NCBI RefSeq assembly: GCF_000002425.4
Contig: NC_037262.1
Span: forward strand, 4,128,139 to 4,192,138
Source: Physcomitrium patens
Lineage: Eukaryota; Streptophyta; Bryopsida; Funariales; Funariaceae
Reading direction: 5' to 3'
Length of the DNA stretch: 64,000 bases
Shown here: positions 1 to 10,708 of the stretch, in pieces
Numbering within the stretch: the first letter of the stretch is position 1
How the letters are laid out: each line of letters begins with the position of its first letter
The notes under the pieces: generated by a model
Database searches by the model: none
Told to the model about the DNA's origin: nothing
What the model saw: the letters and a program-made list of their open reading frames with translations, nothing else
Made by a program: the position numbers and the translations under genes

Positions 1-43
1 ATATTGGAGGTGACATCAATAATTTCTTCAATCTTTGCATTGC

Positions 44-1501
44 CTAAATATGCCTTTCTTCCCATTTAAATCGGTAACCCTTGCGTAACAGTTCATATAA
101 TGGATCTGCTATGTGAGCAAAATGAGGGATCCAGATTTGATAAAATACACATGCACCCAAAAACCTGCAAACCTCTGTTAAAGAATCACAATCCTCTTTC
201 ATTCTTCCAATTGCATCAACTTTAGTCGGATCTGATTTTCTTCCGTAAGATCCACATAAATGTCCAACAATTACAACCTCTCGTACTCCAAATACGGACT
301 TCATACTCGATAAAGTAAGATGAACTTCTCCAAGCCGAGTTAAAATCTTTTCACAATCTTGTATATGATCAACAACATATTTGCGATACCCCCTCGTATC
401 TAAAGTTTCATCCTTGTCTCCTTCTCTGCACCCTTTTATAGGAACATCATTCAAAAAAGACATAGTCCTTTCCGGAATAAAATCTCTCAATACCTTATTC
501 ATCCCATTCATCATATGCGCAACTGAGTTGGTCGTGCCTTGAAGAAGAGTGTACATTCTAACCAATCCAGGTGGTGTCCTCATTGTTGTCATATCTCTAC
601 TTCCTTCGGCAAGTTGAAATTGATCATAACCTGAATACAAGTCACCCATTGAATAGATCGCCCTTCCAGCAAATGCCTCAGCAAATTCATCTACAATAGG
701 TCCAATTCCTACATTCTTGACAGTTACTACATTCACCGGTTGCATATCTTGAATAAACCCTAGTGACCCATTCTTCTTAGGTACCGTAAACCATCGACTA
801 GAATACGGCGCAAACGAGGGTTCCAATATTTTCATCTTTATCTTTTCTTTTAATAGTTCAATCAATTTAGGTAAATGTGCCCTCGGTACTGGAATCGGTC
901 TTAAATTTCAAGGTATATGCGGTACAGTGAAGATAACCATAGGTGTTATAAAATTTGGATCCACACACCCAATTTCATGAGATTCGAAAGCAAACGATCT
1001 ACCTTGTTTAGCCAACATCTTTTTGAAGCAAGTAATTTCCTCCGGCAATAAAGAACCATTAGAACCAATCTTCAATTCTTCAAAAGTCTCTTTAGTAAAT
1101 TGATGTCCAATACTCATTGGATCTCTTAAACTTGCTTCTTTTGATGCTTCTCCCATTTATTCTTTAGAATCTTCTGGTAAAGGTCCGACAACAGGCTTTA
1201 CCTTCTTATCTGCCGTTTTATATCTCGTCTCTACAGTGACTTCTGGTGCTTGAAAAGATTCAAGTATGGTATAAATCTCTCTTGAATGAATCTCAACAAT
1301 CTTATCATTATCCCCTATCCCAATAGATGTAATCAATTCCAATGAATCTTCCAGCCCATTTTCTTCATAAACACCCAAAATCCTCTCATCATCTTGCAAT
1401 GTACCTATCTTGCATAACTGTCCTTCAATATCATATAATCTTTTTCTTTCTTTTCTTTTAAAATCATCAACTTTCTTATACATAATATTTCCATTCTCCA
1501 A
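44..1501 (-). pseudogene. A1 pol: pre-RT spacer and reverse transcriptase
   Basis: Three open pieces (1501-1157, 1156-908, 865-44) in minus orientation. The first two are the acidic spacer between protease and RT. The last is the RT core with the blocks WFTVPKKNGSLGFIQDMQPVN, YSMGDLYSGYDQFQL and FLNDVPIKG, then a DPLYELLRKG-type connection towards RNase H. The catalytic block normally reads F/Y-x-D-D; here it is F-L-N-D, so the first aspartate of the metal-binding pair is replaced by Asn. Together with the broken frame this makes the polymerase inactive. Family membership is certain as Ty3/gypsy RT; the lineage is one with a D-H-G-S protease. Confidence 0.88.
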
Positions 1502-1578
1502 TATACCAATAAAACTCGCATCAAAGGCACCTTCATCTCGCGAGAGTACCTCCTCTTTTGTACCTCCATAATCTCGCT

Positions 1579-2910
1579 TTACAGTGGTACCTCCCCAAAA
1601 TCCTTAAATCCTTCAACAATCTTTGGCAATGGTTTCTCCCTCAACCTATCTCGATTCCGTTCATGGTTAGGAGGTACTGTTAGAAATTGTACAGCTTTCC
1701 TCCCATCTTCGCTCCGTACCCTTGCATATGCAGAACCATCGTCAAGTACCTTTGTTTCCATCCGTGTTGCCGTGATATAAGGTTGTCCTAAAATCAACGG
1801 ATAAGACGTTGTATCTTGAACGAAGAAATGTTGCTCTGTCGCAACATCCCCAATCCGAATTTTGACATCTGGACAAGCTCCATATAATTCACCTCGTGTG
1901 TTATTAGCTGCTCGTATTGCCCATCCATGTTCCATATCAATTGGTCATTTTTGCTTCTTATAAAGATCTTTAGACATGAGATTTATTTCAGAACCATGGT
2001 CCACCAAAGCAACTATTGGTTCATCTATATCTCCTACCTTCACCAATACCTCAGTAGTTGCCATTGTCCAATGTTTTCGAGTATAATGGCTCAAAGTTTC
2101 CATTTCCTTGTCACTAGAATCTTCGAAACGTACTCGCTGATTATATCCATTCTTTTCATTTGTTAGTTGCTTGTAACCAATATCAACCTCTTCTTCATCT
2201 CTACATATTCTTGCATCAATAGCACGACTCATTCCAGTTTCGCTCATTAATTGCCTCTTTCGCTTAATGCTGTCAATGATAACATCATGAAACTCCTTCT
2301 TTGTAATTTCCAAGACTTCTTTCAATGTGAATTCCACCTTAACGTTTAATATACGTTCTTCCAATACCCCTTTCAAATTTGTTGCCGCTTCAATGTCAGA
2401 AAGTAGCTTATAAGCAATTGATTTGCCCTTATCTTTTGTCTCCGTTGTTTTTTCTCCCAATGATGCTGAGGTATCCTTTACAGGCAATTCTTGTGAAGCT
2501 GCTTTCTGAGCCTTGTCTCCTCGAGTTTGCCTCTTAAAAGAATTTCCTTCTCTAGTATCATCAAAATTTCCTCGTCTTTTTTCTTCCATCAAAGCTTCAT
2601 GTTGGCTCTTAGCAATATATGCATGAACTGAAAGAGACTCAAGAGGATCCTCCCAACCTGTTCTTCCTCGTATTGTAGCTGCAGTTCTCAATAACGCTTC
2701 TCGAGGTAATTTCCCTTCTTGCATTGTAGAAACGGCAGAAGTCCAAAACTCACTAGTTTTCGTACTTCCACCAATTTCATCATCTACTCTAGCACCATAA
2801 CTTGCACTTTCTCGTGCTACTATTTCATGCTCTTTTAAGTAATCTTGAACTAATGCTCTCATTCCTTCCTTACCAAAATTGATTTGAAGAAGATCCTCTC
2901 TATTTTTCAA
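1579..2910 (-). pseudogene. A1 aspartic protease region with an unusual D-H-G-S active site
   Basis: One minus-strand frame split by a stop codon at about 1942-1944. The upstream piece (2910-1945) is a charged linker ending in ALVDHGSEINLMS, whose codons for D-H-G-S lie near 1990-2001. The downstream piece (1935-1579) carries HGWAIRAAN and SYPLILGQPYITATR, the hydrophobic I-L-G half of a retropepsin. The usual retropepsin triad is D-T/S-G; His in the second position looks like a feature of this family rather than random decay, because the flanking residues are well kept. After 1579 a stop and a frame change lead into the spacer. The product would cleave the polyprotein. Confidence 0.8.
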
Positions 2911-2959
2911 TGCTATCTTCCCATCTTTCTAGCAAATAATTCCCTGCCGTATCATATTA

Positions 2960-3951
2960 TTAAATTCATTGCAATCTTTTCTAGTGTGTGAAGCATCATC
3001 ACACCAAATGCATCTTTGTACATATCCTTGTTTTGAAACATTCTTCGAATTGTTTATAGAAGTATTCTCTTCAAGTTTTGCCAATTTGATTTGAAGATCT
3101 CGCATTCCTCATATAATTTCTTCCATACCCATATCTGCTTTCTTTGACAAGGATGTCGAAGGTTGAACTGTAGGCATTGTCGGTGGTGTTGTACGTACTG
3201 GAGCTTTGGGTGCTTGTACTGTTTTCGGAATATTGCTCCTATCCTTCCTCCTTTCTTTTTTTGTAAGCAACCCCACCGCATCTTCAACGTTCTTCCACTT
3301 CGTTGTCAATCCTTCATCTTCTTCTTTGTCTTCAAGAAGGGGTTCTAATTTCTCTTGCAATTCTCCATCAGCAGCTTGAAGAAATAGATCAACTTTGTTC
3401 GGCTCCAATGTCAATTTTTCTACCTTCGATAATTGAGAGTACTGCCTCTCAAATTGCCTTAGCAGCTCTGTTGCTTGCAAATTCTTATTGGGCCGTTCAA
3501 TCCATCCCAGAAACAGCTTCTTAGTAACGCGATCAGCATCTTCCAAGAAATATTCGTCTTTCAATGCATGTGAAAAATCCTCCCATGAATTCCCACAACG
3601 ATCCGTAATCGATGTAATGTGGTCCCTTATCTCCGGTATCGTGGCAAGTCCAAATAGTGCAACCATTTTCTTCTCAGAAATCCGATTTAATTCCATTTCA
3701 CGAACATAACATCTTAAATACCTTGAAATATTCCTCCCATCAAATTGATCAATTTTATTGACCATTGCTTGCAATGCTTTGGTTGCCAAAGCTTCCTTTC
3801 GATCATTGCTTTGCTATTGCTGCATTGACAATGAGAAGGCTTGAAACAAACTAGCAATAGACGGATCCATGTGCATACCTTGTCCTTTAGAAGATTCCCC
3901 ACCAGAAACTTCTCCCAAAAATCCTTCAAAATTTTTATTTTCGTTTTCCAT
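2960..3951 (-). pseudogene. A1 gag with CCHC zinc knuckle
   Basis: The probable start is the ATG at 3951-3949 (MENENKNFEGFLGE). An in-frame stop near 3813 follows, then an open stretch 3789-3109 with the capsid-like text FDGRNISRYLRCYVREMELN and a Lys/Glu-rich region. Past a frame change, a perfect CX2CX4HX4C knuckle (CIWCDDASHTRKDC) is encoded at 3012-2971. Gag would form the virus-like particle and bind element RNA. Length and order (capsid, basic linker, one knuckle, protease) fit Ty3/gypsy. At least one stop and one frame change make it non-functional. Confidence 0.8.
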
Positions 3952-4000
3952 AAAAATAAAGATAAAATCAACCGAAATCCAATACCTTCCACCTCAAGCT

Positions 4001-4018
4001 TTCACGTCGGGTTCACCA
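4001..4018 (-). other. A1 candidate primer-binding site
   Basis: On the minus strand, 4 nt (TAAG) after the LTR end, the sequence reads TGGTGAACCCGACGTGAA. It starts with TGG, as expected for pairing with a tRNA 3'-CCA. I cannot assign the tRNA by eye; it is not the common plant initiator-Met site. Confidence 0.55.
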
Positions 4019-4022
4019 CTTA

Positions 4023-5435
4023 TGTCGTATTACGTGCTTTCCTGCTCGAGAACGCGTCGGGCGTCTGGCTGTAGAAGGTAGTATGGAGATTCGCCGATAG
4101 TCAAGCAGTCTATCAGTTTTTGACTGCTGGAATATAAACGACTGCAATAATGTACCGTAAATCTATACGGATGTTCTTCGACTGCTTGTCAAAGTCTTTT
4201 TTTTTGCCCCAGCCGATAGGTCTCTAGACGTTACACAGAACCCCAAACAATCCAAACTGTTAATCTTCAATACTCCTTTGTACTTACGATCTTGTATCCA
4301 CTGATTGTCCTGTTAGATTAACCCAATAAATTTCATTCACTCCGCATACTCAATCCTATAGACACCCCTTTAATCCTTTAATCATAGACGTAACTCGATT
4401 TTACAAAACAGTCAAGAGTATTCAAACCCACTTCATTTAAAAATCCCGATTCATCATTACAACACTGACTTCAGCAGCGATTGCCTCAGTCTTCCCAAAA
4501 CTCTACGAAGAAGAAAAATCCAAATTCTATGTCTTTCCTTCCCCTACCCGAAGCATGAAGCTCCTCTCTCTAATTCCCTTGATCTTCAAAAACCTCCAAT
4601 GAAACTGAACTGGTAACCTTGCAAAAGCTTGAAAACTAGCTCCCCCCCGATTCTCCCGAAAAAAAAAACTTCCCTCCTCAAAACTATATCCCCCCTAACC
4701 TTATCCTCCGAATTTCTTCAATCTTCCGTCTTAGATCCTGAATTGGCTCCCACCTCAAGCTTGGATCCGAAATTGGCTCTCGCCGTCAAGCTTTCTCCTC
4801 CGTTTTTACCTTTAAGAAATCCATTTACCGAAAACAACGTTCCCTAAAACGGCACAGAGAACAGGACAGCCTGAAACAGAATCGAACCCCGTAATCGGGA
4901 CCACATTGAGTCGCCCGACCAATTCAGGTCCTATATTGGAAAAGATGCCCGTAGTAACCTGGATGTTCCCGTAATTGGGTCACATTGAGTCGCCCGACCA
5001 ATTCATGTCCTATATTGGGAAAGATGCCCGTAGTAACCTGGATGTTTCCATAATTGGGTCAAATTGGTCCTCACATCAGATTGGCTAAGACCCGTAGTAA
5101 GACCTGGATTTCCCGTAATTAGACCACATTGGGTTGACCGGCCAATTCAGGTCTCATATTGGATAAGAGGACCCGGATTGGATTATCGAAATTGGATCCA
5201 ATTGGCTCCTCGAACCCGTCGTGTGAATTGGTCCTTCTCTTCCTGCTGACTCCCGTTATTGGAATCGAACGGAGCATTTCAGTATGCCCCGACTGACTGT
5301 AACGGAGTGACTGAACCTGACCACTCAATATTTGTACTGGAGTTGGTCGATGCTCCCAATATTCGAGGTAACTGAATATTAATAAAATTCCCCTTTCTTT
5401 TTATTTTCACTGTATACTCGTGTTACAACACGACA
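4023..5435 (-). repeat. LTR of A1 (5' LTR, ~1413 bp)
   Basis: Ends are TGTCGTGTT and AATACGACA on the minus strand, giving TG...CA with an imperfect terminal inverted repeat. The first bases hold a small palindrome (CGTGTT-GT-AACACG). The LTR matches the plus-strand copy at 35669-37027 over its whole length, which defines both ends. Internally a ~79 bp unit (CACATTGAGTCGCCCGACCA at 4902 and 4981) is duplicated, with a further diverged copy near 5125. The central part, about 4849-5300, resembles coding sequence of family C (see findings). Confidence 0.88.
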
Positions 5436-5438
5436 TCG

Positions 5439-6420
5439 TTTCACCAAGATGGCACATTTTGTGCCATGTACAAAATCTATCACAGGTGACGAAACAGCTA
5501 AGCTTTTCATTGATAATAACTATCGCTATCATGGATTACCTAAAAATATCATATCAGATAGGGGAACTCAATTTGTGTCAAGATTTTGGAGGACCCTTTT
5601 CAAGATTTTAAAAGTGGACATAAAGCTATCTTCGGCTTTCCATCCTCAAATTGATGGACAAACAGAGCGCGTAAACCAAGTCTTGGAGCAATATTTAAGG
5701 TGTACTATCAACTACCAACAAGATGATTGGACAACCCTTCTGTCATTGGCAGAGTTTGCTTATAATAATACGGTACATTCTTCCACGCAAAAAACACCTT
5801 TCTTTGCCAATTATGGCTATCATCCACGACTTGATACTTTTGATTTTTCAAAAGTTGATAATCCTGCAGCAGAAGATATGGCAAATCGGTTGTCAGAGTT
5901 ACATGCAATAATGAAGACGCAATTGAAGGAAGCTCAAGAACGACAAAAGATAAACACAGATCTATATCGTAAGGAGCAACCACAAATCAACGTGGATGAT
6001 AAGGTATGGCTACTTCATCGCAATATCAAGACTACTCGACTTTGTGACAAGTTGGACTATCGTAGGCTTGGCCCCTTTTCTGTTTTTGAACAGATCAACC
6101 CAGTTGCATATCGGTTACATCTACCGAAGTCAATGAAGATCCATCCTGTATTCCACGTGTCTCTTCTTGAACCATATAAGACAGTGGATATACAAGGAAG
6201 AAGACAAATGCTACCGCCTCCTATAGAAGTAGATAATAATGAAGAATTTGAGGTAGAAGAGATATTAGACTCAAGGCGGCACCGAAATAAGTTGAAATAT
6301 CTTGTTCATTGGCGCGGATATGATATTAGTGAACGCACATGGGAGCCATCCAGGAATCTAGGAAATGCATCAGCTAAAGTCAAAGTTTTTCATCAACGAC
6401 ATCCATCAAAACCAAGATGA
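5439..6420 (+). CDS. B1 integrase C-terminal half with chromodomain (partial, open frame)
   Basis: An open frame of ~325 codons. It holds the second catalytic Asp (IISDRGTQFVSRFW) and, 36 residues on, the catalytic Glu in GQTERVNQ, completing the D-D-35-E core except for the first Asp, which lies on the missing side of the A1 insertion. Then come the GPF/Y-like module (YRRLGPFSVF), a FHVSLLEPYK block and a chromodomain (EFEVEEILDSR...YLVHWRGYDISERTWEP). The chromodomain would bind methylated histone H3 and steer integration into heterochromatin. The Glu kept here is mutated in the younger B2 copy. No start codon; a 5'-truncated fragment. Confidence 0.88.
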
Positions 6421-6513
6421 AAATCTCTCTTATAAAAGAGACAAGATTGAGGCAAGATAACATTCAATTTCCTATCCTTGTTTGTAACTTCTTTGCATTT
6501 GTGATGCTAATTA

Positions 6514-6937
6514 GATGGAGAGCCAACAACCAGCGGATTCAACTCAAGAACCTTCGTTTGCTGACCTGCCGGACGAGACATTACGATTGTCACAACCTTC
6601 AAGATGACGCAATCGAGATGAAGATCTTCAAGAACGACATGTTCTTCCTCGAACAAATGGTGAGATACAACGCGTTTGGTATCACGATTTGGGAAGGGAC
6701 TCTCGATGTTTGGTGATTTTGCTAGAGGTAGGAACAACTCCTGATGGTGTTCCAAATATTCTATTCGAAGGAAGTTACAAAGGCCTCAACAATGATCAAA
6801 TAACTGGGTGGTCTTCTCGCCCTGGTATGGGACACTACCGATGGTTGAAAGGCCCTATCAATCATCTTCGAAGAGAACAGAGATCAGAGTATGTAGCGAA
6901 TACAATTTGTCGCATCATAGATTTCCTCAACATATGA
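6514..6937 (+). pseudogene. B1 ORF3 copy, broken by one stop
   Basis: Starts at ATG 6514 (MESQQPADSTQEPSFADL) after the pol stop and ends at the stop near 6937 with YVANTICRIIDFLNI. Relative to the intact copy at 24764-25186 it has a nonsense codon in the SRRRNRDED stretch (CGA to TGA), after which the frame stays open. Function unknown; see the B2 ORF3 entry. Confidence 0.75.
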
Positions 6938-6964
6938 TGACCGCTCCTCGTGGAACTCGTCTCT

Positions 6965-6975
6965 AGAAGGGGAGG
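6965..6975 (+). other. B1 polypurine tract
   Basis: AGAAGGGGAGG followed by TAA and the LTR start TGTCACGG; the plus-strand DNA priming site of the element. Confidence 0.75.
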
Positions 6976-6978
6976 TAA

Positions 6979-7530
6979 TGTCACGGCCATAATCATGTAA
7001 GCTAATAATTACATATAGAAATAGGTAGAAGTAAGTAAAAGTGGAAAAAAGTAAGTTAATTCTATAATATTTAATATAGAAGCTTCCTAGAAACTTCCTA
7101 GACGCTGCTTTGACTTCATAGGTGTCTTTAATTGACTTTTTGGATTAGAAACATGGTCAACAAGTTGGCCATGTGCCACACATGTTGTTAGCTTGAAGAT
7201 TAAGCTAATTATGTGGCCCACACATAGAAAAACTTGCCTTGTAAGTCAAGGCATGTGTCCTACAAAGTCAACACATATTGGAGGTCCTATAGAACATCGC
7301 CACGTAGCCCCTAGTTAGATAGTATATATAGAGACAAGAGTGAAGGCTTCTTCACTCTTGTCAACTCCTTTCTTGCTTCTAGTCCAGGTTCAAGAGTCTT
7401 TAGTTTCTTGTCTTGTGGCAATAGCCATTCCAGTTTCCTTTTAATATACCTACTTGTTTATATTTTGACTTATTATATCGAGATAGCCTTTTGGTGTATA
7501 TTTTCCCTCATCGAGTCTTTGTCCTTGACA
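6979..7530 (+). repeat. 3' LTR of B1 (552 bp)
   Basis: TGTCACGG...CCTTGACA, with 5 bp terminal inverted repeat TGTCA/TGACA. It contains a TATA box at 7323-7330 and a 13 bp inverted repeat (GACAAGAGTGAAG at 7333-7345; reverse complement at 7350-7362; loop GCTT). The inferred RNA start ACTCTTGTCAA is at 7354, 31 bp after the TATA start, the same spacing as in B2. Confidence 0.9.
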
Positions 7531-7746
7531 CCAAATCAACAAGCATATCTTTGGTTTCACAATATTTCATATCAATCACTTTTATTTCAATCTTCTTACT
7601 TATATAATCATATTTAATGTCAATGTCTTTGATATTTTGGATTCTTTGCAAAAGCAAGACATCTTTGGTTATCACATTTCATTGGAGTTGCTTCCAATTG
7701 TACAAGTCTAATGTCTTCTAAAACTTGTCTTAGCCAAATTGCCTCT
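7531..7746 (-). pseudogene. Ty1/copia D: C-terminal RNase H fragment
   Basis: Minus-strand translation gives EAIWLRQVLED and, further on, MKCDNQRCLAFAKNPKYQRH, the copia RNase H block normally reading CDN-S-A-I-A-L-A-K-N-P, then DMKYCETKDMLVDL. Stops and small shifts follow the CDNQ block. The piece begins exactly where the copia coding region at 11257 and above stops (the TEAEY block), so both belong to one element split by the insert 7747-11256. Its far end is cut by B1. Confidence 0.75.
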
Positions 7747-9419
7747 TATAAGTTCTTTATTTTACTTCAAAATTTAAATTAATTTTTTTTTCTTATTTTA
7801 TAATAATTAAATAAGTTAGATTATGATTTATATAAGAAAAATCTAATTTTATAGAGTTTTGAAGGTTGCGACCTTTGATGGTAAAAATCCTAGCCTAATT
7901 CTTTAAATTGGATTAATTAAGACTAAAGTGATAAGATTTAAAAAATTAAAATAGTAATTTAGTTAATTTTAATAATTTAAAAGTTATTAGTTATTACTAT
8001 AAGAGTTAATTGAGAGCCTATGAGTTCATCTACAATCATCTCATATGATTTAGAGGATATTAGAGTTATAATTTTTTTAAAGTTTTTAGTGAAGTTTATT
8101 AATAGTAATTTTGAAGCTTTTCTCTAAATTCAACAAATCCAAGTAACAAAAGGGCTTTTTTAATTAATGGAAGTCTTTCAAATGTAATTGCAGCATTGGA
8201 TTCATTTCATAGAGTGAAAAAAATAAGATCAATATTCTTTCTACTAAAATACAAGTAGAGCCATAAAGGTTTCATTTTTGAAGGAGTTTTCAATAATTGC
8301 CAAAATATTTTGAGATAAATATTTTAATAAAAATTACATATAACCATCGATAGGAGCATATGAGTAATTGATTTTAGCATAAAAAAGTGTTTTGAATAAA
8401 ATAATAAAGTTGTATTTACTAAAAAGTGTTTATTTTGACTATTTATAATAGCCATCAGCCTTAACAACGAAATTAGCTCTTGGATGAATAAAGGCCATAG
8501 ATCTAGATTAGGGATCTTGAAAATCAAGAGTAGAAATGTGGTTGCCTCCCATGAACCTCCATTCACTTGTATAAGAATGCTTCATTGTCCAAGCTCTAAG
8601 TCTCTCTTTTTTTAGGTGAAGGACAAAGCCATACCAAATTTTGGCCTCAAATCCTAACTCTAATCTCATGTTGGATTTTAGATCTTATAGTACACTCGAT
8701 GAATGTATTGGGGCATTGATTTGTATTGTAGATGGTGTTATATTGTAACACAACTTTATGGTGAAAGATAATAATATGGATCTTATTATAGAAGATTCAA
8801 GTTAAAAGATAAAATAAAAAAATATAGATAAAAAATAAAAAGGTATTAAAAATTTTAATAGTAATCATATTTTTTTAAAAAATAAACTTCTACTTACTTT
8901 GTAGGACTATAAATAAGGCAAAATAAGATAAATTAGAAAAATAAAAGATATAAGAATATGAAGGAGGGAGTTAGGAGTTGATTTTAGCAAATATTATGGA
9001 TCAATGATTATAATTTTGTTTAATATGTATTAAAGAATTTAACTTGATCTAATGGTTGTATTGAAGATTATTAAGGTTTAAATGGATCAAGGTCTCAAAA
9101 AGTAAAATTTTAGATTCAATGAGGGTTTCAATGATTTCTTGCAATCTACTAATTAGATTGGAATGAAAGTTATATGTATAGGTAGTAGACTTATTTTTTT
9201 ATGTATATGAGAAATTTGAGATCAATTTAATGATGCAAAAGAGAGATATTAGCATTGAAAGATCAATAATAAGGTTGGAGAAGGAGGCCAGCCAACATCC
9301 GAGCAAATTTTAGGATTTTTCTTCTATTTGATAAGTGTGATTGTCCTCAAATTTATTGTACTTGTTTCTAACTAAAAGATTGAAAGATGTGTAAAATTTT
9401 AATCAAGATCAATAATTTA

Positions 9420-9760
9420 ATCAAAAGATATTGTAGTTAGGATTTGATTAGGATTTAATTTAGGATTTAAGATTTAATCAAGATTTGATTTAGGAGTTAG
9501 GATTTGATTAGGATTTGTCTAAGATTTGATTTAGGATTTAGGATTGATTAGGATTTGATTTAGAATTTGGTTAGGATTTGGTTTAAGATTTAAAATTTAA
9601 GATTTAGTTAGGGTTTGATTAAGATTTCGTTTAGGATTTAAAATTTAAGGTTTAATTAGGGTTTGATTAGAATTTGTCTAACATTTGATTTGGGATTTAG
9701 AGTTTGTCTAGAATTTGATTGAAGTCTATTAAGGTTTAAACTAGGATTAAATTAGAACTT
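9420..9760 (+). repeat. Degenerate GATTTAGG / GATTAGG minisatellite
   Basis: Many variants of GGATTTGATTTAGGATTTAG and GGATTTGATTAGGATTTG in head-to-tail order, spacing roughly 7-22 bp, all with T-rich/G pairs on the plus strand. The short unit resembles the plant telomere repeat TTTAGGG with frequent G-to-A changes, but no run of perfect telomere units remains. Confidence 0.6.
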
Positions 9761-10472
9761 AGTTGAGATTTATTTAAGAGATATTTTTATTATTTTAATA
9801 TTTTTTTAGATCTTGTTAAGGATTCTTTTAAAATTTATTGTGAATTATCTTTCAATTCCTTTAAGATTTCTTATTGTTTCTTTTGTAATTTCTTTAAGGT
9901 TTTTTTTTGAATTTGATTAAATTTTATTTAGCATTGTTAAGATTTAATTAGAGTTTATTTAATATTCTATCAAAATTAGGATTTAATGATTGTAGTTTCC
10001 ATTCTAGCTTCTACAACTAGATCCATGGTGCACTCTCAAACAATACTTCACATATTACAACAAAGATGCTTGTTGTGGTTTAGAAGATAATCCATTAGAA
10101 TTAGCAATTCTCAAGTTCTTTAATAGTTAAAGGAATTTGAAGGGCCTTGGATTTTCCTTAATCAGTTTATGGTTTTTATAATTTTGAAAGTAAATTTTTT
10201 TCAGCACATGCCTCTTATTTTCATCTTTTCAACAAGCTAAGGGAGGTCGGCTACCTTAGCACTTTGGATAACTTAATTTTGAAAAGGTAGTACTTAGTAC
10301 CTTTTAATTAGATCATTCTGAAAATTTGTGAAAAAAAAAAAGGTTTATAAGTTGAGCTTCTAAGGACACTAATTATATAGAAATTAAAGTCAATTTGAGT
10401 TTTTGGTGAATTTTCAAGTGAATAGGGGATAGATTGTTGCAGCAATTCCAATTACTCAACTTTGAAGGTGAA

Positions 10473-10708
10473 TTTCTTGTGGCTCAAGTATTAGATTGCT
10501 ACAAAGATTTTTGAAGCAAGAGTGCCTTTAAGTTAGGTTTTTAATTAAGCAAGAATCATTAGATTTGGAGCTGATTAGACTTTTGGCAAATTTCTTGTGG
10601 CTCAAGTGTTGGATTGCTATAAAGATTTTTGGAATAGGAGCATCTTTAAGTTAGGTTTTCAATCAAGTAAGAATTATTAGATTTGAAGCTGATCCAAATT
10701 TTTGACAA
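10473..10708 (+). repeat. Two-copy direct repeat, ~118 bp unit
   Basis: TTTCTTGTGGCTCAAGT occurs at 10473-10489 and again at 10591, followed in both copies by GATTGCTA(C/T)AAAGATTTTT, TTTAAGTTAGGTTTT, AAG(A)AT(C/T)ATTAGATTTG and AGCTGAT. Non-coding, moderately diverged. Confidence 0.65.

Larger units (their letters stand above)
1..5435 (-). mobile_element. Ty3/gypsy element A1, 5' part (right LTR, gag, protease, RT), cut by the window edge
   Basis: Minus-strand LTR retrotransposon. Reading leftwards from 5435 come a 1.4 kb LTR, a candidate PBS, gag with a CCHC knuckle, an aspartic protease and reverse transcriptase; RNase H, integrase and the other LTR lie outside the window. The order protease-RT fits Ty3/gypsy. 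The right LTR edge abuts integrase coding sequence of element B1, so A1 inserted into B1. Its target duplication cannot be checked because the other end is missing. Stop codons and frame changes interrupt the coding region, so the copy is dead. A second copy of the same LTR, in the opposite orientation, is at 35669-37027. Confidence 0.9.
5436..7530 (+). mobile_element. Chromodomain Ty3/gypsy element B1, 3' part
   Basis: Begins in the middle of integrase, directly after the A1 LTR, and runs through chromodomain, ORF3, polypurine tract and a complete 3' LTR. It closely resembles element B2 (19418-25765). The 5' part must lie left of A1, outside the window. Its 3' flank (CCAAA at 7531-7535) is inside a Ty1/copia RNase H reading frame, so B1 inserted into that older copia element. 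Confidence 0.9.

Noticed and set aside
8324-8566. 80-codon minus-strand frame in the AT-rich insert
   Set aside because: No recognisable motif; expected length by chance in long AT-rich DNA.
9420-9760. True interstitial telomere array
   Set aside because: No run of perfect TTTAGGG units; only telomere-like words. Reported as a degenerate minisatellite instead.
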